Source of the DNA: Nilaparvata lugens
Lineage: Eukaryota; Arthropoda; Insecta; Hemiptera; Delphacidae
Direction: 5' to 3'
Length of the DNA stretch: 64,000 nucleotides
NCBI RefSeq assembly: GCF_014356525.2
Contig: NC_052505.1
Coordinates: 14,642,135-14,706,134 of the forward strand
Made by a program: the position numbers and the translations under genes. This document shows, one piece after another, positions 43,367 to 54,894 of this stretch (position 1 is its first letter; each line of letters opens with the position of its first letter). The notes under the pieces are model-generated. The model was given only the letters and a program-made list of their open reading frames with translations. It was not told where the DNA came from and did not search any database.

Positions 43367-44640
43367 CATTTTGATTTACAGCTTCTAGACAATTCTTACT
43401 GTTTTAATAGGCCTTACATTTCAATAATGACACAAACACACAAAATTTTCAATCCCTATTTAATTTTATGTAGCCTATGACAGATACATCTTGTGTTTAC
43501 AATAAGATTGACCATGATATAATATACCGTAGTTTAAAAAAATTATATAAGTAATTCAATACCTACAAAATAACTCATTAACCAAAGCAATTTTTCATCT
43601 CATTCTAAGTGATCATAGACTGTAAAATTCTTCAACTGATATATTATTTACTAACCGTCAGGCTCGCTTCACGAGCAAAGGAATATTTTTATTAGTAAAA
43701 TTTTTAAAACCCATTGGCTATAATATGAACAGTAGGATCCCTAAAAGTGGGCTAGTCCAAAAATAGTTAACAAAAATATATAAAAGTGAGGCCATCTTGA
43801 TCAATTTAGTGTTTTCTATTCTTTCTTTCTACTTAGAAGATTTCATAATTCATGTCTCAGCTTTTGTACAATTATATTATAAATAAATTAATCTTACAGA
43901 TTATGAAAAAATTCTAGCCTAACACTGAGTTACCTGTGTTGTTGTTGTTAACCTCACTGTGTTGTTATGTTAACCACATAAATAGCAAAAATTATTGTAA
44001 TATAAATCTTGTTTTACTATACACGTTACTAAACTATGAAAGCTAATTTTCAACTTGAAATTTTAATAAAATATCGCATTGAAGCTTTGGACGAAAAGAA
44101 ACCATTGCTTTGTTTATGAAAAAAATATTTAGTTTATATAGAAACAAGTAGAAAAATGTAGAGAGACTAAGCTGGTAAGAATGTTATAGGCAGCGCTAGT
44201 ATCAATCTTCAAAACGTCACGGATCTAGTGTATATGCTATATATAAAATGATGACGTTCTAAGTCGACCGAGTGCCTAGTGATGACGTATAATACCTTTG
44301 CTTACAATGTCGTCCGAGTGGTTTGTCGTCCGAGTGGGTACCCACCCAAATTATTTGTTTGTCAGATGGTGGAATTGGAAATATCTGGAACTCAGAATAT
44401 CGGTTCCAAAGTGGGAGTACTGGTAATGTGTTTGTGATTGAGAAATGGTTCAAGTCTGACTTATTTTCTGGAATGATATGGACTAATTATCCCACTTAGT
44501 GTAATTCATAGCTCATTATATATTAAAATTATATTGGTTTATAAAATAATAGTCATGTACATATTATGCAAGTTTTCAAAACTCTGTTATCTGTTTCAAA
44601 CAAGACTGATGATTGTTGATGAATTTATTTTAGGTTAACT
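42646..44640. other. AT-rich intergenic stretch with repeat scraps
   Basis: Apart from the direct-repeat partner at 43141-43366 and a short CGTCAGGCTCGCTTCACGAG fragment (about 43656-43678, like the 3' end of the 18.8-kb Helitron), nothing is recognised. The GGAATTGGAAATATC module occurs at 44345-44420. No gene is called. Confidence 0.45.
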
Positions 44641-44863
44641 ATAGAACCCTTCATTTGTTTTGCAATAAATTTGTTTCATCCCACATCTACCCAGTCTCGC
44701 TAATAACGATCTTCAATCTTCATTTGTAGGACCATTAACCAGCCAGATGAGCTGGGTTGGTCATCATGTCAAAAATACAATATCACACAAAAGTTTTTGA
44801 CAACACTGTCACATCAAAAAAATAAAACATAATGGCATGGATGGCTAAACACGGTGATGGCCA

Positions 44864-45910
44864 CTAAATGTCAACTGTAGACTCCTGAAAAAATTCACTC
44901 AAGGAGTAGTATGGTCTGGCACGCAGCCAGGACTTGAGTCTCCTCTTAAACTCACTGTCACTCAAATGAAGCACAGATGGAGGTAGCATATTAAACATTT
45001 TAATAGCGATAATGGGATAACAGTTCTGAGCCTTACTTAGCCTACATCGAGGAACATTGACTTCAAGAGGATTTTGAAGTGAGTAGGCACTCTGCAACCC
45101 CCTCAAATTCACTGTCAGATTGGTATTCCTAATACCAACCAGGGAAGCAAAGATGAACTGGCTAAAAACTGTGAGAATCCCAAGTCTGGCGAAGAGTGGC
45201 CTACAGTGCTCCAGATGACCACTGGATGACAATATCCGAACTGCCTTCTTCTGCAGCATAAGAATACTCTCACAGTGTGAAGAATGTCCCCACAGCAGTA
45301 TTCCATAGATAATGTGACTATGGAACAGTGAATAATAGGCCATAATCAAATGTTCCTCAGTCAGCAAGCACCTCAGTCTTCTCAACAGGTAGATCACACG
45401 AGACAGTCTTCTGCATACAGCATCCACATGAGCACTCCATGTTAACTTTGGATCAATGTTAAATCCCAGAAGCTTCACCGGTTCATTCAATGAATGATTG
45501 AAGTGGTTTCTCAGAGTGCACATGATATTCTGTGTCTTGCCGACGTTAAGCAACAGCTTGTTGAAACCAGCGTTCTGCACCAGCAAAGGACTCCTCCAAC
45601 TCAAGGGTGGCAGCTGCAGGCGAGGATCCTCTCCCAACAAGGGTTGTGTCATCCGCAAACAGCAGCTCACTTCCGCCGACTCTCAAATCGTTCATATGCA
45701 GGATGAACAGGACTGGCCCCAGGACAGAGCCCTGCGGTACCCCATGCCGTACATGCAGTTCGCCAGATGATGCTCCCCGAACATTCACTATCTGCCTTCT
45801 GTCAGAAAGATAGGACTTGAAAGTGTCAGCAACAATGTCCGTTATACCATACTGACTCAACTTTCCAAGGAGAAGCTCATGAGACACACAGTCAAAAGCA
45901 CATGACAGGT
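44864..45910 (-). pseudogene. Non-LTR retrotransposon reverse transcriptase, 5'-truncated, frameshifted
   Basis: On the minus strand the RT starts abruptly at about 45908 inside the CAFDCVSHELLLGKL block. It contains VRHGVPQGSVLGPVLF and ELLFADDTTLVG, then changes frame near 45560-45600 into a 3' piece with VKLLGFNIDPKLTWSAHV, YYSLFHSHIIYGILLWGHSS and FKRRLKSWLRARPYY, ending at 44864. The FADD catalytic box is intact but the frameshift disables the protein. It resembles the RT at 32.4-33.7 kb but is clearly a different family member. Upstream it abuts the GGAATTGGAAATATC module. Confidence 0.9.
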
Positions 45911-46093
45911 GATCAGATCGATAATGTGAGTTCGATATATTTCCAATTCCACCATCTGACAAGATAGCGGCTTCCAAAGACCTTAAAGAGATCTTTAAGG
46001 TCTTTGGCGGCTTCTCTTTGTCTCAGATACAGAGTAACGGCCAGCAACGGTCACAGTTATCACATAGTTATTCAAAAGTATTCTTTGAGTATC

Positions 46094-46250
46094 TATAGTG
46101 AGGTCCACGTTATAATGGAAGGTGTGATTTGCAATGATGTTGCTATCCTTGTGTATCATTCAACAAAGCAGATGGCGCTATCTCTTTCACACATTGCAAG
46201 GTTGCCACATTGTTTATCAACAATGTAGAAATTCAACTAATTGACAAAAT
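46094..46250 (+). mobile_element. MITE family A, left part only
   Basis: TATAGTGAGGTCCACGTTAT then ATGTTGCTATCCTTGTGTAT and AACAAAGCAGATGGCGCTAT, ending abruptly at AATTGACAAAATA, where other copies continue TTTTATCTTAATTAT. The break coincides with the start of the repeat-rich region to the right. Confidence 0.75.
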
Positions 46251-46779
46251 AGGGTGACAGAATCCAAAGTCAGGGCAGTGGACTGTGAATGATAGTTGGT
46301 ATTAATACCTACAAATAAATCTCTGAATTCTGTGAATAAAAATACTGATAGCTTGAAGTGTGGTAAGTACACCAATAAAAGACAAAATGAGTCAACAAGA
46401 TGAGATTTAATATTAATAAAATAATAGGCAGATGGCCACATACAAAAACAAGAGTAAGTAGATTAAATTGAATAAAAAAACTTTATAAGAATTTTATTAC
46501 AACATGTAATAAAACCGTTAGAAAATACAAAATTTAAATAAATTTAGGTCAATGACACTAATGACCATTGAAGCCTAACAATAATTGATAAGGTACTGTC
46601 AATGATACCTGAATTGAGAATAGAAAATTAAAGTGATACCATAATAAAGTTACTGCTGAAAAATTCAATCTTAATGATTTTAAAAAGGAATAATAACAAA
46701 TGACAATGAAATGTAGATAATGCTCTATATGTAGAAATGGTTAAATGTTGATTGACACTAATACAAATAATCTTAGAAT

Positions 46780-46965
46780 AATTGAATGTCTCGGTCGACA
46801 TTAACACAAGTAAATAAGTTCAGAAATGAAGATGCCTTGGTCGACATTAACACAAGTAAGTAAGTTCAGAAATGAAAATGCCTTGGTCGACATTAACATA
46901 AATAAGTTCAGAAATGAAAATGCCTTGGTCGACATTAACATGAATAAGTTCCAAAATCAATGTCA
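46780..46965 (+). repeat. Tandem repeat, unit about 45-57 bp
   Basis: Four units share TTGGTCGACATTAACA and AAATAAGTTCAGAAATGAA (46791 to 46950). Later members differ in a small spacer (ACAAGTAA / TAAATA / TGAATA). The TCGGTCGACATTAACAC-like word also reappears singly at about 47447. Confidence 0.85.
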
Positions 46966-47019
46966 TACACATTGAAATAGGCGTCGGTGGCCTTAAAATA
47001 TCACTTATGAGCTAAGGGT

Positions 47020-47440
47020 AGCTGTCAAATACAATGAAATGATTGTTAATATTAAGTACATTAATATAGGTGACATAAGCCTTCAATGAATTGAATGTCA
47101 AGTTAGACATCAATTGAACAACTCAGATATGGGATTACGCTTGCAAGCCAAGGGTAGCTATTAAATACAATGAAATAATTGACAATGTTGAATACAGGCG
47201 ACATAGGCCTTCAATGAATTGAATGTCAAGTTAGACATCAATTGAACAACTCAGATATGGGATTACGCTTGCAAGCCAAGGGTAGCTATCAAATACAATG
47301 AAATAGTTGTTAATGTTGAATATAGGCGACATAGGCCTTCAATGAATTGAATGTCAAGTTAGACATCAATAGAACAATTAATAGGCGTCGATGGCCTTAA
47401 AATATCACTTGCAAGCCAAGGATATCTATCAACAAAATTG
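47020..47440 (+). repeat. Tandem repeat, unit 128 bp, about three copies
   Basis: CTTCAATGAATTGAATGTCA starts at 47081, 47209 and 47337, exactly 128 bp apart. Units also share GTTAGACATCAATTGAACAA, GGGATTACGCTTGCAAGCCA and AGGGTAGCTATCAAATACAA. The copies are more than 90% alike by eye. Confidence 0.9.
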
Positions 47441-48640
47441 AATGTCTTGGTCGACATTAATATACTTGTAAAGCCAAGGGTAGCTATCAAAATTGAAATA
47501 CATATTATAACCTTGACATAACGTAGGACAGTGCTCTCAATGAGACATACACTGTAACATATTGAATTCATGTACATAGGCTCGATTTCCGAAAGTATGG
47601 ACAATTAAATGTTTTTAATTGCCGAAAAAGTTGAATGATAGCTACAAAAATCATATGAATGCACATTAAAATGTTTGAATTAGAAATAGAGAACAATGTG
47701 GTCCAGTATTGACACGCTGTAGTATTTTTATGAACAGTTATGCAATACATGCGTAAATAAAAGTTGATTAGAACGATTTACGTAACCTGAATAAAATTTT
47801 GAAGAAGAGATGCAGCCAGGCAGACAGGCAAGGAATCCACGGTACCCCAAGGAACAGGACATCAGCAAGCGACGATATGATGGCCATGCGATGACGAGAA
47901 TGGAAGCGTCCAACACAGTAGACAATTCCCCCAGTGGGAATGTGAGCAGGAGCATGTAGAATTCCAAACAAATAATCCAAATTTCAAGTTGTGGAATTTT
48001 TAGATTGATTTCCAAACGGTAGAGATGATGAAATTGAAAGTTTGAGTTTCAAGAGGTGAAGCCAATTGTTAGAAAAATGGCAATAGACGCCAACACAAGA
48101 TTGTGAGATCTTGACAAAGTTTATCAGCATAAATATATGAAGAAATTGATGAATAATTGAATCACAATTGAAGAATAGATTTAACGAATCAATTTGAAGG
48201 AATAATTCACTTTTAAAAACGTTCTGTAAACTAGATGAATTTGGATGAAAAAGTTTAGACTGGGAGCGAAAGTGCACTCCCGACTAGACGTGATCAAAGA
48301 CAAGGCAAAAAGCTAAGGCTCGACTGAAAAAGGACAAGCCGGAAATGTTCAATACGTAAGTAAAATGTTTTCAAACGTTTGATGAAAAAGTAGCAAATAT
48401 CTAGAAAGTAAGATGCCTAAAAGACGAAATAAATTCCAAAAAATTGAATAATACAAATCTTAAAATTGAAACGACGAATAATACGACGAATAATATCAGA
48501 AAACAAACTTGATTATGACAGTGACGTGGAACCGTGACTGTGACGTCACCGGACAGCGCAGACGGACAAAATGACGACATGACGTCTACGTAGTAACGGA
48601 ACGAGTATCGAAGTGGAACCGTTCCAATCATACCGTGTCA
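47441..48640. other. Unclassified region with a GC-richer patch
   Basis: AT-rich apart from about 47810-47960 and 48240-48350 and 48490-48600, which are GC-richer. Open stretches exist on both strands of the first patch but no family is recognised. The block from 46251 to about 48650 could be one composite element (it begins where a MITE A is broken off), but no terminal repeats are evident to me. Confidence 0.35.
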
Positions 48641-48649
48641 CATTTTACA

Positions 48650-49130
48650 TAGGGTTAAGGATTAGGTTTTATTAAGATTATATTTAATAATGTTTCATAA
48701 GGATAGGTTAGGTTTTTGATTTGAAATTGCAATATGCTAGAAGGGGCTAAGGTCCAGGTGGAGTTATGTTTTTGTTGTTTCAAAGGTGAAAGGATAGGTT
48801 AGGGGGTTAGGATTTTGCTTTGAAATCCAAAGTATTGAATGTAAAAAGGTTAGGGGTTAGGTTATTTCAAGTTATATTTAAAATTGTTTCATAAGGCTAG
48901 GTTAGGTTTTTGCTTTAAAATTGCAATATGCTAGAAAGGGCTATGGTACAGGTAGAATTATGGTTTTCGATATTTCAAAGGTGAAAAGATAGGTTAGGGG
49001 GTTAGGATTTTGCTTTGAAATTGCAATATGCTGGAAGGAGTTACAGGTTTTTACAAAGATTTATATTTATTAATGTTTTAAATATTGAAGGGGAGGTTAG
49101 GGGGTTAGGTTTTTGCTTTGAAATGACAAT
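48650..49130 (+). repeat. GGTTAGG-rich imperfect tandem repeat
   Basis: Units with TAGGTTAGGTTTTTGATTTG, AAATTGCAATATGCTAGAA and AGGATAGGTTAGGGGGTTAG recur about five times over 480 bp, with a period near 115-130 bp for the larger unit. The core word resembles the insect telomere repeat TTAGG, but it is embedded in a longer unit and not in tandem arrays of five. Confidence 0.75.
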
Positions 49131-49454
49131 ATGCTGACTTAGCTATAGTGTTTTTCAACATTGGTTAAATAACAACCGTTATATTCTATTAATTATATTA
49201 TTGAAAGGTAATCTCACTTTTATTGAATGAAATGATGATAATATATTGATTATTATATCGAATTTAATGATAAATCATCATTGGATAATAATATCATCAT
49301 CAAAATGGAATGACGGCTTCAGTTACAGTGCTCGGTAACCATCATCACAAAGAACGTTACATTGAAAGATCTGACTTAATGGAACGGGAAAAAGCAGTTA
49401 TTAACGCATGCGCGATACGGTGCTGTCTGAGACCAAGAGTGGTTTGTGCTGACA

Positions 49455-49590
49455 AAATATTTTGAGTTCCGCCGGCCTGCACGATATTCGGAGTTCCACC
49501 TGTCAACATATTTATTTGGAGTTCCATATATTTCCAATTCCGGCTAACTGCAAGATATTTTGAGTACCAGATATTCCCAATTCATGCGAC
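49455..49590. repeat. GGAATTGGAAATATC module, inverted copy
   Basis: TTGAGTTCCGCCGGCCTGCA, GATATTCGGAGTTCCACCTG, GGAGTTCCATATATTTCCAA and TTCCGGCTAACTGCAAGATA alternate as in the 36.57-kb block but in opposite orientation. Confidence 0.6.
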
Positions 49591-49839
49591 CCGCTCTAAA
49601 GCATAAGTAATTACAGCTTTTAGACATACAACATAAATAGCAGCAAGCCATACTCCCATAGTATTACATCCTCTGTTCCACGTGGCAAGTTTGCATCTGA
49701 TTTTCGAGTTCTACACTTTTTCAATGTGATAGAGTTTTTCAAAATGAGTTTTATGAGTAGAGGCATGGCTTACTTTCTATCTATAGTAGGCTGTGGTAGA
49801 GGAGAATTTTTAGTTGAGTTGTCAAAAAAGAAAATTAGC

Positions 49840-52800
49840 AATACTGCTGTACTGCTGTTCCATTGGATCAAAAGGATGGATTAGATCAAGGCAAAGACAA
49901 CAATACCCTATTTGAGGTAAGGATCTTATAACAATTATTTCAAATTCACTTAAATTATTTGATTTAAATGTATCACTGTATGTTTAATTAATGTATACTG
50001 TTGTTAGTATAGTTGGCCTACAATACATTTCCGGCAGTGAACACATAATATTGTCTGCATGGAGGCAAAACACAATGAAATGCTTTTAACTGCTGCATAT
50101 TGTATAGGACTGCTATTAAATTGATTGGACTAATAAAAAAATATTATTACTCACAAAAACTTCCCTTTTTTGTCTCATGACCTATATTACTGGAAAATAA
50201 TACTCAACAACAATGTTGTTAGATGTTTTGGAAATTATCATTTTGATTATAGCTTAAACTATTTACTTGGTACTGTACACACATTTTGCCTTTTACTATG
50301 TACTGTAATGTTGAATGCATTGTTGCATGATTTTTCAATATTAATTTTGATTTGGTTGCCTGATTGATGTTTTATCTCCAATGATATAATTTACTCGAAA
50401 CTAGCATTGTACTAATGAATCAATATTCTCTATTACAGGAATCAGATTCGGATGAGATTGTTGTAAACTCTGATAATGAGGCACACAGCTCCTTATTTTT
50501 GAAAACAAAGACTGGTGAGTTCAGACCTACTTTTTTGTGCGTATAGTTTCTTTTCCAATATAGCAGACCTCATAAACGTTTTCTTACAATATGTTAGAAG
50601 GGGGTGTGGCAATTGCCCCCCCCCCCCTGGGACGACGCCTTTGTTCATGAAATGAGCATTACTTTTTGAATACTAGTCTGTTGTAGATAGTGTTTTCCGG
50701 TAATATCTTCACTTATATCAGCCCTAAAAATACCTTTCGTTCCCAGGACACATAAGAAATGAAGACCCCAGCCCAGCTACGTATTAATTTATCAAGCGTT
50801 TCAACTGAACAGGCAGCTTTTGAATCTATAGCTGAAGATGACTGTGATATCGACACCTATGACAGTGATGCAGACCCATTATTTGAACCATCAGACTCAG
50901 ATTCTGTATCTTCTGATGAAGTTAAGGTAGTGAATATGTTATATTTAGATTTATGTTTTCTTATGAATGAATAAGTTATGACCAGTGAATTTCTACCTCT
51001 ATAAAGATACAGTACACTAGTATTCTTTTTATCTTCTTTCCTATCTTCTTTTTAATAGAGCAAGTATTGCAGTAGTTGAGAATGGTGATTCCATGAGTAA
51101 AAGATTCACTGCCTCCCAGTGTGAGATAATCCAGTAGGCTATTTACACACATACCAGATTTTATTGAATATCAAATAGTATGAACTACTTCTTATTGCTT
51201 CCAATTTAGGCAAAATTGTAGGCTCCTTATAAGTTGAGAGTACTTGCACCTTCATCATACTAACAGTTTGCAAAAAGACATACCACATTCAATATAATCT
51301 TCAATATTATGAGGATCATTATTAAGAATGTCAGGTAACTCAACAGTTACATTATTATGCTCTGTATATCACACTCTAAAGATGAACTATTTTATTTTAC
51401 AGAAAATATGGAACCAAACAGACGTCAACAGACATTGGCTGATGAAGAAGGTGGAAACATGGTGACTGAGAACAACATTCTTCAAGAGAAAGAAACTCAG
51501 GAAAAGGAGTAAAGTTGCAAACAAACTTTCCTGGAACAAAAATATTCGTAAAGTGAATCGTCAGAAAGGGGTAGCATATACATCCATGAGGGGAAAACCT
51601 GTTAATGGAAGAAAGGTGAGAGCAAAGGACTGTTCAAAGTGTCCACGTAAGTGTAACTCTCACTTTGATGAAAGTGAATGAGTGAAGCTACATGAAAGTT
51701 ATTGGAACATTGGTAATCTTGAAAAACAACGGCAATACATAAGAGGTTTAGTGGAACAAACAAAAAAAGCAGTTGTTAGAACCACTGAGCCTGAATCTAG
51801 GAGACAAAATACTTTGAAATTTTTTTTAGTAAGAGATTCAGAGAAGATTCAAGTCTTCAAAAGTTTTTTTAGAGCTACATTTCACATATCAGAAATGTTT
51901 ATAAGGAATGTCATTAAGAAATCAGATGATAACAATATAGTCCAAATTGATAAGAGGAGAAGACACCAGCCCGGTTTGAAACGACCAGAGGCATGTAGAG
52001 AATATATTATAAAAGAGCATATTGAATCGTTCCCAAGAGTGCCTTCCCACTACTGTCGAAAAGATACACTTTATGAATATTTGGCTTGTGATCTCAACAT
52101 AAATAAAATGTATGATTTGTATAAAACTAAATGTGAAACAGATGGTGTAGTTCCAGAAAAATTTTGGTTTTACAGAAATATTTTCGTCACAGAATTTAAT
52201 ATAAAAGCTCAGGAAGCTCATGAAAATAGAAACCGTGAAGCAAAAGAAATTAAAACAAGAATGAAGGAGCAAGCAGTGAATGATGAAATAAATTTTGTGG
52301 AATTCGACATGAAAGCAGTGCAGTACTGCCCATCAATTAATGCAATGGCAATCTTTTATAGGAGAAGACTTGCATATGTCGAATGAAGAAAAGGAAAAAA
52401 TAATGAAGCTCAGGAAGCTCATGAAAATAGAAACCGTGAACCAAAAGAAATGAAAACAAGAATGAAGGAGAAAGCAGTGAACGATGAAATAAATTTTGTG
52501 GAATTCGACATGGAAGCAGTGCAGTATTGCCCATCAATTAATGCAATGGCAATCTTTTATAAGAGAAGACTTGCAGTTTACAATACCGCAAACAGAAATC
52601 CAATGTGTTACATGTGGCATGAAGGGCTAGCTGGAAGAGGATCAATTGAGGTTGCCTCAAGTGTTTATTTGTATTTAAAAAATGAGCAAAATGGTAAGAA
52701 TTTTGTCTTAGCCTCAGATACATATGGGGGGCAAAATAGAAATGTGAACATAAGTGCCATGTTTTTGTATGCAGTGAAGACTTTGAATATAAATGAGATT

Positions 52801-53366
52801 AACCATTTCTATTTTGAGCCAGGCCACTCACAAATGGAATGCGACAGTGTGCATGCCCACATTGAAACTTCATCAAAAAATGTTGAAATTTATGACCCCT
52901 CAGGGTGGTATACGGCAGTTAGGATGTCGTCAAAGAAAGGCAAGTACCTACTAGTACATGAGATGAATCAGTCTGAATTTTTAGATTTCAAGTTATTAGC
53001 AAAGGAGCTAATCAAGAACAAAAAACCGACACAGCTGGAAATAATGTAAACTGGCTTAAGATAAGCTGGTTTCAATATAGGAAATCTGAGCCAAATTATA
53101 TATTTTTCAAATATACAAAGAGTGAAGAGGCTTTCCACAGCATTGAGATTGTCAGGAAGAGCATAAGACGATTGTCTATATGGGATATTCCTCTAAAACT
53201 AGCTTACAATGCAGCAAATAAAATTAACGCCGAGAAAATGAAAGATTTAATGGACTTGTGCAACAAAGGGGTTATTCGTGAGCAATACAAAAACTTTTAC
53301 AGAAGTTGGGTTCCTACATCACCTGGAGAGCAATTAAATGATTTCAGTGATGAAGAAGCTTGAAAT
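49840..53366 (+). pseudogene. Decayed multi-exon gene resembling the uncharacterised insect DUF7869 type, probably transposon-derived
   Basis: Candidate exons: the end of one at 49917 (KDNNTLFE then GTAAGG), 50439-50514 (ESDSDEIVVNSDNEAHSS), part of 50759-50926 (acidic, DDCDIDTYDSDADPLFEPSD) and a large last exon from 51403. The last exon stays in one frame to 53049 except for three TGA codons (51463, 51679, 52384). It then shifts by one near an A6 run (about 53020-53030) and continues to 53363. Visible: a basic KRKKLRKRSK, CSKCPRKCNSHF, HESYWNIGNLEKQRQYI, then a possible nuclease-like core VEFDMEAVQYCPS, FVLASDTYGGQNRN, FYFEPGHSQMECDSVHAHIE. Acidic residues in these blocks would suit a DDE-type transposase, but this is inference. 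A 201-bp direct repeat (52207-52407 and 52408-52577) interrupts the core. The family name is from recall; function unknown. Confidence 0.75.
52207..52585 (+). repeat. 201-bp in-frame internal duplication in the DUF7869-like gene
   Basis: GCTCAGGAAGCTCATGAAAA starts at 52207 and again at 52408, an offset of 201 bp (67 codons). Copy 1 ends with RRRLAYVE and a TGA; a 20-bp A-rich linker leads into copy 2, which continues correctly into RRLAVYNTANRN. A few substitutions separate the copies (for example Q/K, K/E). Confidence 0.9.
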
Positions 53367-54175
53367 AAGCTATATTGCTTACAGAATTTTATTTAGCATT
53401 AAAATAATTCATTGAAAAAAAAATCATCAAGATTTTAGATGTTTAAAGAATAATTCATTGAAGATTCGTTACATCATTATCATGATTCAGTTAGTTTTTA
53501 CTATCTCATTTTCATTTTGTCTGTTTGTTTAGTAGTATGCTGTACTTAAATGATAAAATTATTGAATAAACACTGTGGGTCGATTATTTTAGTGATACAA
53601 ATAAAATTATAGTAATATCTTTCAACTTGACTAAAATATTATTTCCATTTGTTTGATTTTTTTTTATATTTAATATTAATTATTGTTTTTTCAAGTAATA
53701 TTACCTTAGGAATAGCATGTAACAATGAGCAAGAAAACATCCTATCAAAGCCATTCATGAAATATATTAGTCACAAAAGCGTAAATCAGGAGTATATTTT
53801 TCAATTTAAATTTGTTTGATGAAATTTTGTTTATTCTTTGTATGAGTTGTATGATAATGAAGCAGTAAGAACCATATTTAAATACTGTATAAATATTTTA
53901 GCCATGGAAATTCTAAAAATTGCAGGATGAATGAAAAATTAAATCTCAAATCAGTTTTTTGGCTGTACTGAAAAATTGCCATTTTGTAGATACGCTCATG
54001 TGATCCTAAGCCCTGGAATTTAACAAGCTTCTTTGCATCTGGGGCATTACAATAGTGGCGTCCACTAGTGTCAGCTACTAAAATTCCATCTATCTATTGT
54101 CCCTGTGAAAAGAGGTTCGCACACTGCTGTCCCAAAGTGAACGTGTGATGGCGTTTTGTCACAAATAGCAGCCAC
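53367..54175. other. AT-rich 3' flank of the DUF7869-like gene
   Basis: No gene or recognisable repeat. An AATAAA at about 53565 could be a polyadenylation signal for the upstream pseudogene. Confidence 0.4.
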
Positions 54176-54394
54176 TATAGTGAGGTCCACGTTATAATGA
54201 CAGTATTTGATCAACTTTGGCTCTGCTATCCTTGTCTATCATTCGACAAAGCCGGGGGTACTATCCTATTCTAGGTCCACAATGATGCCAATTATGTTTT
54301 TGACAGTGTAGAAATATAATTAATTAATGCAGAGAATCGGCATCGCCATTCTTCTATCTCTATCCACTGTCATTATAACGTGGACCTCACTATA
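54176..54394 (+). mobile_element. MITE family A, internally deleted copy (219 bp)
   Basis: TATAGTGAGGTCCACGTTAT at the left and CATTATAACGTGGACCTCAC, TATA at the right are perfect inverted ends. The flanks read GCCACTATAG on both sides, suggesting a near-palindromic target. Confidence 0.85.
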
Positions 54395-54562
54395 GTGGAT
54401 GCCACTATAGTATTTGTGTGCAGGGAGTTTGTTATAACACATTTAGCACCTTACATGTTCTGAAACCAGAGATCAATATTTGAAGTAGACTACTGAAGCA
54501 CACAATTTATTCTATTCTGTTTATTATTATGATGTTGATCATCATCATCAATCTGATTAGCC

Positions 54563-54894
54563 TATAGTGAGGTCCACGTTATAATGGCAGTGGAGGAAGA
54601 TATGAGACCAACGTTGCCGATCCTCACTGTCTAGTCAATGCCTTCTATTGATGGTAGCTGATACAGGTTTATCGATGTAATATCTGTTCATTCCAGTTTG
54701 AAATAATCAATTATATTTTATTAAGCAAGGAACAATATTATTCAATAATTTTATAATTAAGATGAAATATTTTGTTAATTATTAATTCTAAATTAACAGA
54801 ACAAAGCGAGAAAGAGATAGTGCTCTCCGCTATGTTGAATGATAGACAAGGATAGCAAAACCATTGCTAATCGAACACTGCCATTATAACGTGG
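54563..54894 (-). mobile_element. MITE family A, copy with a clipped right end
   Basis: Starts TATAGTGAGGTCCACGTTAT; the right arm stops at GCCATTATAACGTGG and lacks the final ACCTCACTATA. The body is complete (GCTGATACAGGTTTATCGAT, AGATAGTGCTCTCCGCTATG). Confidence 0.85.

Noticed and set aside
47728..48015. Minus-strand ORFs of 95 and 70 codons and an overlapping plus-strand open frame
   Set aside because: Both strands are open and neither shows a known domain. They may be part of an unclassified repeat, so no gene was called.
48650..49130. Genuine telomere array
   Set aside because: TTAGG words are embedded in a longer, diverged unit and not in uninterrupted pentamer tandem; only reported as a repeat.
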